A stretch of 64,000 nt of DNA from Psychrobacter sp. APC 3426 (GCF_030408035.1 NZ_JASDCF010000013.1:1-64000), one strand, 5' to 3'. Shown: positions 8,735 through 18,795, counted from the stretch's first letter. Notes: generated by a model from the letters alone, not told the origin. Numbers and translations: made by a program.

Positions 8735-10147
8735 ATGACTACTGCTACTCGCCAAGAATATGACCTACTCGGCCATCGTGATGTCCCCGCTGATGCTTAC
8801 TACGGTATTCAAACGTTACGCGCTTTTGAAAACTTCACCGTCAGTGGTGTCCGTCTACACCAGTTCTCTACCTTTATTCGTGCTTTTGCCACTGTTAAAA
8901 AAGCCGCCGCCATTGCCAATAATAAAGTAGGCGTACTAAACGATACTATTAAAGACGCTATCGTAGCAGCATGTGATGACTTAATCGCTGACAAGTATCA
9001 CGATCAGTTCATTGTCGATATGTTCCAAGGCGGCGCCGGCACTTCAACCAACATGAATGTCAACGAGGTCATTGCCAACCGTGCGTTGGAGATTTTGGGC
9101 TATGAGAAAGGTCAATATCAGCATGTGCATCCTAACAACCATGTCAACCTCTCACAATCAACCAATGATGCATACCCAACGGCTCTAAACGTGGCGTTAG
9201 ACGACTATTGCACGCGTCTGTTAGATAAGATGGCCATGCTACATCAAAGCTTGGTTAATAAGAGTATTGAATTCGCTGATCATTTAAAAATGGGTCGTAC
9301 GCACTTACAAGATGCTGTACCTATGACGGCGGGTCAGGAGTTCAATGCTTTTGCAACGATGATAAAAAAAGAGATGGCACGTATCGAATCTAGTCGTGCG
9401 CTATTTCACGAGATTAACATGGGTGGTACAGCGATTGGTACCGGTTTAAATGCACCAGCTGGCTATTCTGAAGAAGTTGCTGAAACCTTATCCGAGCTAA
9501 CTGGCAGACCTTACTATATTGCTGAAGATTTGATTGAATCGACGCAAGATACCAGTGCCTATGTTGCTTTGTCTGGTAACGTACGTCTATTCGCTGCCCG
9601 CTTATCTAAAATCGCTCATGATTTACGCTTACAGTCTTCTGGTCCTCGCGCTGGATTGGCACAATATCGTCTACCAGAAATGCAGCCTGGTAGCTCAATC
9701 ATGCCTGGTAAAGTAAACCCTGTGATTCCAGAAGTGGTCAACCAAGCCTGTTTTCATGTGATGGGCATTGATAGCGCTATCGTCATGGCATCAGAGAATG
9801 GTCAGCTACAGCTTAACGTCTTTGAGCCAGTTATTGCCTTTAACTTGTTTACTGGTATGAGCATGATGGCCAATATTTGCGAGATGTTTTCCACCCGCTG
9901 TATCGACGGTCTGATGATGAACAATGACATGTGTAGTGTTCAGGTCTTCAATAATATCGGTCTGGTCACGGCGTTGAACCCGCATCTTGGTTATGACTCG
10001 TCTACTTATGTGGCGAGAAAAGCGCAAGAAACAGGCGGTAGTGTTTATGACATCGTGCTAGAAGAAAAACTGATGGACAAAGAAACCTTAGACAATCTGT
10101 TGTCTCCTGCCAACATGGTATACCCAAAGGCTAAATTAGCACCTTAA
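8735..10147 (+). CDS. aspA: Aspartate ammonia-lyase
   Basis: 470 aa, the standard length. It converts L-aspartate to fumarate and ammonia in the cytoplasm. The fumarase/aspartase signature GSSIMPGKVNP lies at about residues 319-329 and includes the catalytic serine loop. GGAGTSTNMNVNEVI, NDAYPTALN and GRTHLQDAVPMTAGQEF are the other conserved blocks, and the N-terminal E-(Y)-D-LLG is the usual start. It is monocistronic, between a long upstream region and a terminator shared with hrpA. Fumarase is a close relative, but the overall sequence favours AspA. Confidence 0.95.
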   Translation: MTTATRQEYDLLGHRDVPADAYYGIQTLRAFENFTVSGVRLHQFSTFIRAFATVKKAAAIANNKVGVLNDTIKDAIVAACDDLIADKYHDQFIVDMFQGGAGTSTNMNVNEVIANRALEILGYEKGQYQHVHPNNHVNLSQSTNDAYPTALNVALDDYCTRLLDKMAMLHQSLVNKSIEFADHLKMGRTHLQDAVPMTAGQEFNAFATMIKKEMARIESSRALFHEINMGGTAIGTGLNAPAGYSEEVAETLSELTGRPYYIAEDLIESTQDTSAYVALSGNVRLFAARLSKIAHDLRLQSSGPRAGLAQYRLPEMQPGSSIMPGKVNPVIPEVVNQACFHVMGIDSAIVMASENGQLQLNVFEPVIAFNLFTGMSMMANICEMFSTRCIDGLMMNNDMCSVQVFNNIGLVTALNPHLGYDSSTYVARKAQETGGSVYDIVLEEKLMDKETLDNLLSPANMVYPKAKLAP

Positions 10148-10165
10148 TGATTTTTTTATAAAGTA

Positions 10166-10202
10166 AAAGCTGGGTTAGCGATTGCTAACCCAGCTTTTTT
10201 TT
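10166..10202. terminator. Bidirectional terminator between aspA and hrpA
   Basis: AAAAGCTGGGTTAGC pairs with GCTAACCCAGCTTTT around a short loop, with T residues downstream on either strand. Confidence 0.88.
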
Positions 10203-10250
10203 GGTTTATGAAGTTGAATTTACGTTATATAAAAACAAGCCTACAATTTT

Positions 10251-13200
10251 TTAACTCACCTTATCCCACATTTTACTTAGGCGCTTAGGTGATACTGCCA
10301 TACGAGTTTTCATCGGTTGCGCAAAGAGTTGAATGCGATATTCTTCCACCATCCAGCGGTATTCACTAATAGCCTTATCGCTAGCGCGATTGCCCAATCG
10401 CTCCATGTGTACATCCAACGCATAGACACCATCGAGATCAGCATCAAGATTGTGCTCAAGGCGTTCGATACGAATCTCCAGTGCCTCTAAATAGCGTGGA
10501 TACTGCTGCCAATGACTATAATCCATCCGATAAACAAAGTCAGACAGATACAAATCCTCTAGCTGATCTTCGATATCATCGATGGACTCGCCAAACACTT
10601 CACGGTCGAGCATCAGCAGACTCTGACGAATACGTTGCCAGCGCGTATAAACATTTTTGAGGGTTTTTATAACGCTTTGACCCGTCAATAAGAAGTTGCT
10701 TAATACCACATCGAGCGTTTGGCTATACTCCTCAGGGGTAAACGGCAGCTCTTCGCTCAGTCCAACCGCGATATCATCAGCGCTCTCTGGTAGATCGGCA
10801 CTATGATCGAATAAGACATAATGCTCTTCAAGTGCCGCATCTAGTGTGGCATCGATGATGATGGTTTTTAACTTTTCCATATCACCCAGCGGTGCAAAGG
10901 CCAATTTAAATATCTTATCGACTTGGCTGGTCAGCTGTTTTTTCTTGGCGCCAAGCTTACCTTTGATTAATGTCAAGACCCCGATACGGTGTGCCTGCAA
11001 TGCAGCATTTACATCGGTGTATTGATGAATCGATACCGCCTCACCTGACGCGTCTGCTACTAGCGCAGCAAACTGCTTCATCACCACGCCTGCGCTATGA
11101 TGGTTTTTGCTAAAAGCAAAGTGCTCAGGGAATTCGGTGTGCGCGCCTTGCTGCTCATTCACCGCTTGGCGGGTCTCTTGAGCGTGGCGAATTTGTAGCG
11201 TTTGCAGGTCACGGCCTTTTTCGATAATGCGTTTTTTGTCATCAACAACGCAGATTTGCGGCTGCAAATAACGATCAATGCTAGAAGGATCAAACTTATC
11301 AGGCGTCACTGACATAATGCCGCGACGATTTAGCGCTTGGCAGAGCTGTTTAAGCAACCCTTGTCCGCCCTCTGGCTGCAATTCATCGAACAAGCTATCG
11401 GCAGTGTCGGGAATCGGTACAATTTGGCGGCGGATATCTTTCGGCAATGACTTGAGCAATTGCAATACCAGCTCATAACGCCAACCGGGTACGCCCCACA
11501 ATAGCTCAATCGCATCGAGCTGCGGTAGCGCCACCAGTGGTACGCGAATAGTCACACCATCATCATCGCTTGATGGATCAAAGACATAGCGTAGCGGTAA
11601 TTTTAAATCGCCCAACTGCCACACTTCTGGGAAATCGCCTGTCATTGGCGCTTGGCTATTAAGCACGTCATCATCGGTAAAGAATAGATATTTGCTATCA
11701 TTCTTTTCTACCTCTGCACGCCAATCTTCAAAAGCTTTACGGCTAGCAATATGTTCGGGGATTTTTTTCTCATAAAACTGATACAGCGCTTCTTCATCAA
11801 CCAATAAATCACGGCGACGCAATTTGTCTTCAATGCGTTCAATATCAGCGATTTTATCCATATTATGCTGTAAAAATGGCGCTTGCCGACCAAAGTTACC
11901 TGTGACCAAACCATCACGGATAAAAATTTCCCGCGATTCAGCCAAGTTCACTTGCTCATAGTTGGTCAGCTGCTTACTAATAATAATCAGCCCAAACAAG
12001 CTAATCTGCGCATAGGCTTTAACTCGCCCCGTCTTCTTCGACCAATGCGGCTCAAAGTAGTGATATTTTAATAAGTCACCTGCCGCTGAGATAATCCATT
12101 CCGGCTCAATTTTGGCAACGGTGCGCATAAAGACTTGCGAGGTTTCAACCACTTCAAAAGCCATGACCCAAGGCGGTACTTGTTTGAACACCGTACTGGC
12201 TGGGAATATTTTGGCTTTTTGCTGGCGCGCAGCAAGATACTCACCACGATTTTCGGTCTTATGCGCAATCGTAGACAACAAGCCTGTTAATAATGCGCGA
12301 TGTAAATTGGCATATTTAACCGCTTTAAGTTCTTCATCTTCAATCGCGGTAGGGTCGCTCGTAACACTCTCTAACGAAGCATTTTTAGCACTACCTTTAT
12401 CAGCATCTTTCACATCCGTCAGCTTAAGCTCGGTCACCATTTGTACCAGCTGGCGATGGGTTTGGTTCCATTCACGGACACGCGGGAAGCTCAGATAGTT
12501 TTTCTTGGTAAAATTCTTACGCTGATTACCAGACAGCTTATTGCCGTCTTCATCTTTTTCAAACAGTGCTTTCCACAGACTTAAATAGAATAAAAAGTCG
12601 GAATCATCTTGACGAAACTCCGCATGCTTTTGATCGGCTTGCTGACGTTTATTGGCTGGACGTTCACGCGGATCTTGTACGGCAAGCGCTGCCACAACGA
12701 TAAGCATTTCTCGAATACAATCAAAGTCAGAACCAGCAACCAGCATACGCGCCAGCCTTGGATCGATCGGCATACGTGCCATCTTTTGACCAGTAGGTGT
12801 CAGACGTAGATGATCGAGACCTTTTTTTGGTTTTGGCTTGTTGCTTTGCTTAGTAGAAGTTGCTTGATCTTTAGACGTAATCGCCCCTAACTCATCGAGC
12901 AATTTATGCCCATCAGTGACCAAGCGGCTATCAGGTGGTTCAATAAAGGCAAAATCATCCACACTACCTAAGCGCAGGTTGGCCATCTGTAAAATAACTG
13001 ACGCCAAGTTAGTACGTAAAATTTCAGGTTCCGTAAATTCAGGACGACCAGTGAAGTCCTCTTCACTATACAGACGAATACAAACACCTGGCGCGACACG
13101 ACCGCAACGCCCTTTACGCTGATTGGCAGCGGCTTGCGAGATGGCTTCAATCGGTAGACGCTGTACGCGTGAGCGATAAGAATAACGCGAAATGCGCGCA

Positions 13201-14534
13201 AAGCCTAAGTCAATGACATAACGAATGCCGGGTACAGTCAATGCAGTCTCAGCAACGTTGGTGGCAATAACGATACGCCGACCGCGACCTGAGGGTTGAA
13301 AAATACGCTGCTGCTCTTCATAAGTCTGCCGTGCAAATAGTGGCAGTACTTCGGTATGCTTGGGTCCATGACGTTCAAGCACGTCTTGGAGCTCACGAAT
13401 CTCTGCTTCAGTGGCGGCAAATATTAAGATATCCGCTTGGTCAGCATGACCTTTATTTTGTGCATCGCTAAAGCATTCTTCAACTGCGGCAACCACCGCA
13501 CGCGGTAGATTCTCTTCAAAGTCGTCGTAGCTGTCATCATCCGAGCTATTCACCGGCTCATCAGTGAGCGGACGATAACGAACTTCTACTGGAAAACTAC
13601 GGCCTTCAACATTAAAAATTGGCGCAGGGACGTTACGCTTGAGCTTATTATCATAACGGCTAAAGTATTCGCTAAAGCGTTTGGTATCAAGCGTCGCTGA
13701 GGTAATAATGACTTTTAAATCGGGGCGTTTGGGCAGTAGTTTTTTTAGATAACCCATAATAAAATCAATGTTTAAGCTACGCTCATGCGCTTCATCAATA
13801 ATAATGGTGTCGTATTTACTTAAAAATCGATCATGACCCAATTCAGCCAATAAGATACCATCGGTCATGAGCTTAACAACTGATTGCGCTGACCCTTGCT
13901 CATTAAAACGAATTTTAAAACTGACAGTATTGCCAAGCTGCTCGCCCAATTCTTCAGCGATACGGTTTGCCACACTTCTAGCCGCTAGTCGCCTTGGCTG
14001 GGTATGCCCTATCTGTCCAGTAATACCGCGCCCTGCCAGCATTGCCAATTTCGGCAATTGGGTAGTCTTACCAGAACCCGTCTCACCTGCGACGATAATA
14101 ACCTGATTATCAATAATAGCCTGAATCAAGTCGTCAGCACGTTGGCTTACTGGCAAATCGAGATTAAGTTTCTCTGCCAAGTGCTCTGGGATGCTCTCCA
14201 TACGTGCCTTCACCGCTTGCTGTGAGCGGGCTTTAATTTTGTCATACTGCGCACGTTTTTTAGCTAGTTCATCAACTGCTTTATTATCAGAATCGCTACT
14301 GGTTTTCTTATTCTTAGCAACAGCAGCACGCGCCAGCTCACGCTCTAAGCGACTTAAATAGTAGCTGTCTTTTGCCAGCACTGGCAAATCAGCAGCAATA
14401 TCAGCTTGAAAAGACACTTTATCACTGTTTACTGCGATATTTGAATTTTCGTTATTTAGGCTTATAGAATTATTTGTTTCGCTAGCTGTGTTTTCAGTAG
14501 GTATTTCTGTGACATTCTTAGAAGTATTGGGCAT
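10251..14534 (-). CDS. hrpA: ATP-dependent RNA helicase HrpA (DEAH box)
   Basis: About 1427 aa. Walker A GETGSGKT (about residues 150-157), DEAH (247-250), SAT (279-281) and the QRKGRCGR motif VI mark a DEAH-box helicase. The size, the OB-fold region and the long DUF3418-type C-terminus match HrpA, which in E. coli resolves stalled ribosomes and processes mRNA. The first 90 residues are Asn/Ser/Lys-rich, probably disordered, and longer than in E. coli. The frame also has a GTG at 14540. I prefer the ATG two codons later because no Shine-Dalgarno sequence is correctly placed for the GTG. Confidence 0.95.
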   Translation of the reverse strand: MPNTSKNVTEIPTENTASETNNSISLNNENSNIAVNSDKVSFQADIAADLPVLAKDSYYLSRLERELARAAVAKNKKTSSDSDNKAVDELAKKRAQYDKIKARSQQAVKARMESIPEHLAEKLNLDLPVSQRADDLIQAIIDNQVIIVAGETGSGKTTQLPKLAMLAGRGITGQIGHTQPRRLAARSVANRIAEELGEQLGNTVSFKIRFNEQGSAQSVVKLMTDGILLAELGHDRFLSKYDTIIIDEAHERSLNIDFIMGYLKKLLPKRPDLKVIITSATLDTKRFSEYFSRYDNKLKRNVPAPIFNVEGRSFPVEVRYRPLTDEPVNSSDDDSYDDFEENLPRAVVAAVEECFSDAQNKGHADQADILIFAATEAEIRELQDVLERHGPKHTEVLPLFARQTYEEQQRIFQPSGRGRRIVIATNVAETALTVPGIRYVIDLGFARISRYSYRSRVQRLPIEAISQAAANQRKGRCGRVAPGVCIRLYSEEDFTGRPEFTEPEILRTNLASVILQMANLRLGSVDDFAFIEPPDSRLVTDGHKLLDELGAITSKDQATSTKQSNKPKPKKGLDHLRLTPTGQKMARMPIDPRLARMLVAGSDFDCIREMLIVVAALAVQDPRERPANKRQQADQKHAEFRQDDSDFLFYLSLWKALFEKDEDGNKLSGNQRKNFTKKNYLSFPRVREWNQTHRQLVQMVTELKLTDVKDADKGSAKNASLESVTSDPTAIEDEELKAVKYANLHRALLTGLLSTIAHKTENRGEYLAARQQKAKIFPASTVFKQVPPWVMAFEVVETSQVFMRTVAKIEPEWIISAAGDLLKYHYFEPHWSKKTGRVKAYAQISLFGLIIISKQLTNYEQVNLAESREIFIRDGLVTGNFGRQAPFLQHNMDKIADIERIEDKLRRRDLLVDEEALYQFYEKKIPEHIASRKAFEDWRAEVEKNDSKYLFFTDDDVLNSQAPMTGDFPEVWQLGDLKLPLRYVFDPSSDDDGVTIRVPLVALPQLDAIELLWGVPGWRYELVLQLLKSLPKDIRRQIVPIPDTADSLFDELQPEGGQGLLKQLCQALNRRGIMSVTPDKFDPSSIDRYLQPQICVVDDKKRIIEKGRDLQTLQIRHAQETRQAVNEQQGAHTEFPEHFAFSKNHHSAGVVMKQFAALVADASGEAVSIHQYTDVNAALQAHRIGVLTLIKGKLGAKKKQLTSQVDKIFKLAFAPLGDMEKLKTIIIDATLDAALEEHYVLFDHSADLPESADDIAVGLSEELPFTPEEYSQTLDVVLSNFLLTGQSVIKTLKNVYTRWQRIRQSLLMLDREVFGESIDDIEDQLEDLYLSDFVYRMDYSHWQQYPRYLEALEIRIERLEHNLDADLDGVYALDVHMERLGNRASDKAISEYRWMVEEYRIQLFAQPMKTRMAVSPKRLSKMWDKVS

Positions 14535-14765
14535 ATTCACTTAGGCTGTTTATTATTTGAAAGTAGTTAGATTATGGAGGTAGTCTGGGTGTGATTCAAG
14601 GTGGTTATAGTGTTTGCTTCGCAACTGCAAAGTCTTTTACTTATTCATAATCTTGACTGAGGAATCCTGCGAACTCATCAGTGGTATCGTTAAATTTGTG
14701 CAGCAGTGCCTATTTAAGAGTTATCCAACACTCCTTGAAACTATAAAAACAGCTAGAAAGTAAAT

Positions 14766-15083
14766 TTAATCGCTACTAGTATAAATAGTCTGTTGGTTGG
14801 TAACTGCTCCAGTAAAGAAAGTCTGCATCTTTTGCAATGGCACTCTAGGAAAAGGTAGCTGTAGCGAGAGAATTAAACGCTCAAACGCGACCATCTCATC
14901 TGCTAATGCGCGAGCAATGTCCGGCCCAATTTGCGGATCATCATGGAGATTATCAATCAGCCAAGTTAATTTCGGAAAACTAGCATTATCATGAACCTGA
15001 TAAAGGGTCGGCACTAGGTCATCGGGAATTTGGCAGCGCGTTTTGCGAATCATGCCGTTCTTAAAATACATATTTAGAGCCAT
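14766..15083 (-). CDS. Hypothetical protein, downstream partner of the DUF1543 gene
   Basis: 105 aa with no signal peptide or membrane segment. The only distinctive feature is an N-terminal stretch (NMYFKNGMIRKTRCQIPDD) followed by acidic helical sequence. The ATG lies one base after the true TAA of the DUF1543 reading frame, a strong sign of translational coupling. I do not recognise a family. Confidence 0.65.
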   Translation of the reverse strand: MALNMYFKNGMIRKTRCQIPDDLVPTLYQVHDNASFPKLTWLIDNLHDDPQIGPDIARALADEMVAFERLILSLQLPFPRVPLQKMQTFFTGAVTNQQTIYTSSD

Positions 15084-15084
15084 A

Positions 15085-15678
15085 TTAGATCAACCTTCTT
15101 AAGTTTTTAATACTGAGATAACCAACGTACTCTTTATCATCTTCAGCATTTGCAAGCTCATGGTTATCATGAGTAATAGGTTCAATTAAAATCTGTACGT
15201 TTGAAATAAGGTCGTTGACGTTATAAATATCATCGATATCTACTTCAAACTTATCATCGATATGCTAGGCGGCGTTGAAAGGTGAATCTTTATCTTTATA
15301 AGTGAACTGTTTGTAAAATTGACTTTGTTTGGCTTGTTTAATGGCATCCGTTTGAGTAGCAGCAACGATAAGTAGCTTGTGATGAAACTCCTCAAAACTG
15401 CCCTGTTGATAGCCACCTAAATTGATAAAAAACAATTTGAAACCGTTAGCACTTTCTACTTGATTGCTTGACTCAACCAATTTGATACTATAATTATCGA
15501 CTTTGCTAATGGCTCGGTACGAGTCAATATGCCATTTATTTTTGACTTCCGGCCAATGATGATTGATATCGTCTATCAGCTCACTCACCTGCTTTGCCAC
15601 GCCAAAAAAAATATCGTGCTGCTCAATCAAACGACCTTTAGGGCGACCACCAAGTTGCACCATAAACAGTGTTAGCAT
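15085..15678 (-). pseudogene. DUF1543 protein gene interrupted by an in-frame TAG
   Basis: The first 137 codons encode the DUF1543 opening (MVQLGGRPKGRLIEQHDIFFGV, with HIDSY at the end of the first repeat and FFINLGGYQQGSFEEFHH beginning the second). A TAG at 15265-15267 then stops the frame. Reading on in the same frame gives a further 59 codons without a stop, beginning HIDDKFEVDIDDIYNVND, which is the expected continuation of the second repeat, and ending at TAA 15085-15087. The full frame of about 197 residues matches the family's usual two-repeat length. I read this as a nonsense mutation (or sequencing error) rather than a natural end. The function of DUF1543 is unknown. Confidence 0.72.
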
Positions 15679-15768
15679 TTTAAGCAGTCCTTATTAGGTA
15701 TATAAAACTTATGGTTAGTCTAATGAATATTATCAGCTTACACTAAAGAATCTTCGACCATTTTACAG

Positions 15769-16557
15769 TTACAATACTCGCCCTGTCCTTAATGCAAACG
15801 CCCAATCTTCACGACCATTTGCTAAAGCCAATTTAGCCGCTGCTTCATAATCGTAAGGCACTCTAATATGCTCAGTTTGCCACTGTTTACCTTTTTTATT
15901 TTCAACACATTTAATAAGGGCGTAGCTGGCATGGGGCGAATAAGTCTGCATTTTATGCACGATAGGTAAATCATCTTTATAAGCGGGATAGCCAACGCTA
16001 CCCGTATTAATAACAATTTGTCCTGTCGATAGCATCACTGTACGTGGAATATGAGTATGGCCACATACGATAACTGGACTGTCGATACCCTTGAGCAACG
16101 CTAAAACATCTACGTTATTACGCAGCGTCGGCTGCCCTGTTTCAATATTTTCTAATAGATATACCATGTCGTCGGTTGGTGACCCATGGCACAGATATAT
16201 ATCGTCATTCAAATGACAATCAAAAGGCAAGTTCTGCATCCATCTTACCGCCATTTCAGGCAAATCTTTGATAATGAAAGCCAGCGTAGCATTACCCTTA
16301 ATTTCTACTGTCGTGGCCTCATAAATCTGTCTATCTTGATTACCACGGATAGTAATAATATCGTCTTGATATTTCGTTAACAGCTCATACGTAGCATTAG
16401 GTGCAATCGGCCCATAGAGAATATCGCCGAGATTAACAATTTGACCAATATCTCGATGTTTGATATCAGTAAGCACAGCTTCAAGTGCAAAGAAATTACT
16501 GTGAATGTCTGAGATAGCCGCAATAGTATTGAATTGCTTATTATTAGAGTGCGCCAT
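15769..16557 (-). CDS. Calcineurin-like metallophosphoesterase
   Basis: About 262 aa. All metal-binding blocks are present: SDIHSN near the start, GDILYGP, GNQD (in place of GNHD) and GHTHIPR, with CHGSP between. This is the DUF2156/YfcE-like group of small phosphodiesterases; the substrate is unknown. The frame reaches a GTG at 16575, but GAGGAAG lies well placed for the ATG at 16557, which I prefer. Confidence 0.8.
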   Translation of the reverse strand: MAHSNNKQFNTIAAISDIHSNFFALEAVLTDIKHRDIGQIVNLGDILYGPIAPNATYELLTKYQDDIITIRGNQDRQIYEATTVEIKGNATLAFIIKDLPEMAVRWMQNLPFDCHLNDDIYLCHGSPTDDMVYLLENIETGQPTLRNNVDVLALLKGIDSPVIVCGHTHIPRTVMLSTGQIVINTGSVGYPAYKDDLPIVHKMQTYSPHASYALIKCVENKKGKQWQTEHIRVPYDYEAAAKLALANGREDWAFALRTGRVL

Positions 16558-16612
16558 CCTGTTTTTCTTCCTCACAAATCACTATGTTATACACCGACTA
16601 AGAATAAAAGGG

Positions 16613-16650
16613 AACAAAAAACCCGATATTTAAGCTTAAATATCGGGTTT
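16613..16650 (-). terminator. Terminator for the DASS transporter gene
   Basis: AAACCCGATATTTAAG pairs with CTTAAATATCGGGTTT as a near-perfect palindrome, followed on the minus strand by TTTTTTG. Confidence 0.85.
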
Positions 16651-16678
16651 CATCCAGACTAACAAGTAATGGCTTAAA

Positions 16679-18100
16679 CTAGATTAAGAAAAAGTAAGCC
16701 CACAGGCCAATAACCAAAGTTGAAATAATATTGAGTATCACCCCAGTACGAATCATCTCTGACTGCTTAATCAGCCCTGTACCAAAGACAATCGCATTCG
16801 GCGGTGTCGCAACTGGTAGCATAAAGGCACAAGATGCACCAATACCGATAACCAGTACCAATACTTCATGTGGCAAGCCCATCTGCTCAGCAATGGCAGC
16901 AAATACTGGCACTAATAAGGCTGCTGATGCTGTATTAGAGGCAAATTCTGTCAAAAAGATGATAAATGCTGATACGGCAATCATCACTAAGATAAGCGGT
17001 GCAGAAGACAGCGCATTGGCCACCGTCTCGCCCAGTACTAATGAGGCGCCTGACACCTTCAACACCGTTGATAGTGCGATACCGCCACCAAACAGCATCA
17101 GTACGCCCCAGTCAGTGTTGTCTGAGACTTGCTTCCATGACACCAAACCTAGACTAACCACTGCTGCTGCTGCTGATAAAGCAACGATAGAGTCGGTATC
17201 AGTAATATTCAGTGCAGCGCCGATTTTTTTGGAAAATATCCAGCTCAATGCAGTGATGATAAAGACAATAATCGTCAATACACGAGGTTTGTTCCATTCA
17301 ATAGGTGCTTCTTGTGACACAGTGACTTTACGATTAAGATTGGGTTTAAGAAATACATACATCGCTCCCAATAATAATGGTAATAACACCAACATCATCG
17401 GCACACCAAATTTCATCCAATCGACAAAAGCGATGTCTAGCGCTTTAGCAGCGATTGCGTTAGGCGGTGAGCCAACAATCGTACCCAGACCACCCAAACT
17501 GGCAGAATAAGCGATACCCAATAATACAAACACAAACGTACCGCGATCCTTCTCACGGTCTACTTGCGTCAAAATACCAAGTGCCAGTGGCAACATCATC
17601 GCGGCCGTAGCAGTATTGGATATCCACATGGATAAAAAGGCAGTCACACCAAATATTAGAAAAACTGCCGTGCCAAGATTACCTCCAGACATTGACAGTA
17701 TTTTTAGCGCAATTTTTCTATCCAATTGCTGTACATGCAGAGCTGCTGCTAAGGCAAAACCACCAAAGAACAGGTAAATAATTGGGCTAGCAAAACTCTG
17801 TAAGCCGATTTTGGCATCGAATTCTGGTATGCCAACCAGTGCACCAACCACAACGACCAGTAGCGCAGTAATGGTAACGTGTATCGCCTCTGTTAGCCAT
17901 AACACGCCGATAAAGAATAGCAGCGCCAAACCTTTATTGGCATTGATATCAAACGGTAATACATTGTAGATGATTACAGCGATAATCGCCGCAATGGCGA
18001 CGACTATCAGCCCTTTACCAGTACCCTTCGGAAAGGTGTCGGTAAATAAATACTCATTGCCATCATCAGGAAGATGGCTGTCTAGTTTTTGCGTTGACAT
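16679..18100 (-). CDS. DASS-family sodium-coupled dicarboxylate/anion symporter
   Basis: 473 aa with about 12 hydrophobic segments. The two Ser-Asn-Thr sodium/substrate loops are visible: ISNTATAAMMLPLALGI in the first half and EFASNTASAALLVPVFAAIAEQMG in the second, each part of the DASS/SLC13 signature (as in VcINDY). Substrates of relatives are C4-dicarboxylates, citrate or sulfate; I cannot choose between them. AAGGAC precedes the ATG. A perfect 17-bp palindrome lies 55 bp upstream of the start. Confidence 0.9.
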   Translation of the reverse strand: MSTQKLDSHLPDDGNEYLFTDTFPKGTGKGLIVVAIAAIIAVIIYNVLPFDINANKGLALLFFIGVLWLTEAIHVTITALLVVVVGALVGIPEFDAKIGLQSFASPIIYLFFGGFALAAALHVQQLDRKIALKILSMSGGNLGTAVFLIFGVTAFLSMWISNTATAAMMLPLALGILTQVDREKDRGTFVFVLLGIAYSASLGGLGTIVGSPPNAIAAKALDIAFVDWMKFGVPMMLVLLPLLLGAMYVFLKPNLNRKVTVSQEAPIEWNKPRVLTIIVFIITALSWIFSKKIGAALNITDTDSIVALSAAAAVVSLGLVSWKQVSDNTDWGVLMLFGGGIALSTVLKVSGASLVLGETVANALSSAPLILVMIAVSAFIIFLTEFASNTASAALLVPVFAAIAEQMGLPHEVLVLVIGIGASCAFMLPVATPPNAIVFGTGLIKQSEMIRTGVILNIISTLVIGLWAYFFLI

Positions 18101-18154
18101 ATAATGTCCTTATTGCCCCAAAGACAGTGGAAAAAAGACCCTAAATATAAAGAC

Positions 18155-18192
18155 GTAAAGTAGTCATAACGGTAGCGTTATGACTACTTTAC
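18155..18192. promoter_or_regulatory. Perfect 17-bp inverted repeat upstream of the DASS gene
   Basis: GTAAAGTAGTCATAACG (18155-18171) and CGTTATGACTACTTTAC (18176-18192) are exact reverse complements around the loop GTAG. No T tract follows on the minus strand side facing the gene. It could be a regulator-binding site or a hairpin in the transcript leader. The remaining roughly 370 bp up to 18561 show nothing else I can support. Confidence 0.6.
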
Positions 18193-18561
18193 ATCGCCAT
18201 CATAGCAGATATATAACAAAAAAATTGCTTAGCAAAACCCTTGGTTCGCTTATGCCAAGCCATAGTTATAAGAACGCTTTAAACTCAATTACTTAGCAAA
18301 ATAAAAACTTATAGCCGTATGCTTTACGCGTAGAGCGCACTTATAAATAGGACATCGATTTGTTGAGCAGCAAACATTGTGAGCTCTGGTTACACATCGT
18401 CACTAAACAAGCGTACACTGTATCTGTACAACAGAACGGTGCTATCCCATACTAAATAGGTGAGTTAAAGCACTAAATATCAATAAATACTCAAAATTTG
18501 AAGCTATAAATTCATATTAAAATCGATACTAAGAACCAATAAAAACCATTAGGAGCACCTT

Positions 18562-18726
18562 ATGACAGACGCAAACAAGACTGACTCAACCACTAAAATG
18601 GCACCAAAAGATATCAACCAAGATGGTTTGGCCAAAAAAGATCAGCAGCGCACTGATGACTCTGCACTTGATATGATGCAAGGTATGCATGAACATGAAG
18701 ACCATAAAGAAGAAGGTGAAAAATAA
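18562..18726 (+). CDS. Small highly charged ORF (54 aa), unknown
   Basis: The ORF begins ATGACAGACGCAAAC with AGGAG seven bases upstream and ends at TAA 18724-18726. The product is hydrophilic, rich in Lys, Asp and Glu, and ends in a His/Glu/Lys run (MHEHEDHKEEGEK). It has no hydrophobic segment. A good ribosome site and a terminator 35 bases downstream support a real small gene. It resembles the small stress-associated hydrophilic proteins common in this group, but no family is recognised. Confidence 0.6.
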   Translation: MTDANKTDSTTKMAPKDINQDGLAKKDQQRTDDSALDMMQGMHEHEDHKEEGEK

Positions 18727-18759
18727 GTAGCCACTTTATGATTGGCTGAAATTAACATA

Positions 18760-18795
18760 AAAGAGGCACTTATCATTATGATGAGTGCCTTTTTC
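18760..18795 (+). terminator. Terminator after the 54-aa ORF
   Basis: AGGCACTTATCA (18764-18775) pairs with TGATGAGTGCCT (18779-18790), then TTTTT. It overlaps the 3' end of the convergent DUF1275 gene. Confidence 0.75.

Noticed and set aside
12112..12498. 128-codon open frame antisense to hrpA
   Set aside because: It is a shadow of the hrpA coding sequence, with no start signal or recognisable product.
16731..17510. 259-codon open frame on the plus strand
   Set aside because: It lies fully antisense to the DASS transporter and its product is low-complexity Thr/Ala/Ile sequence with no family features.
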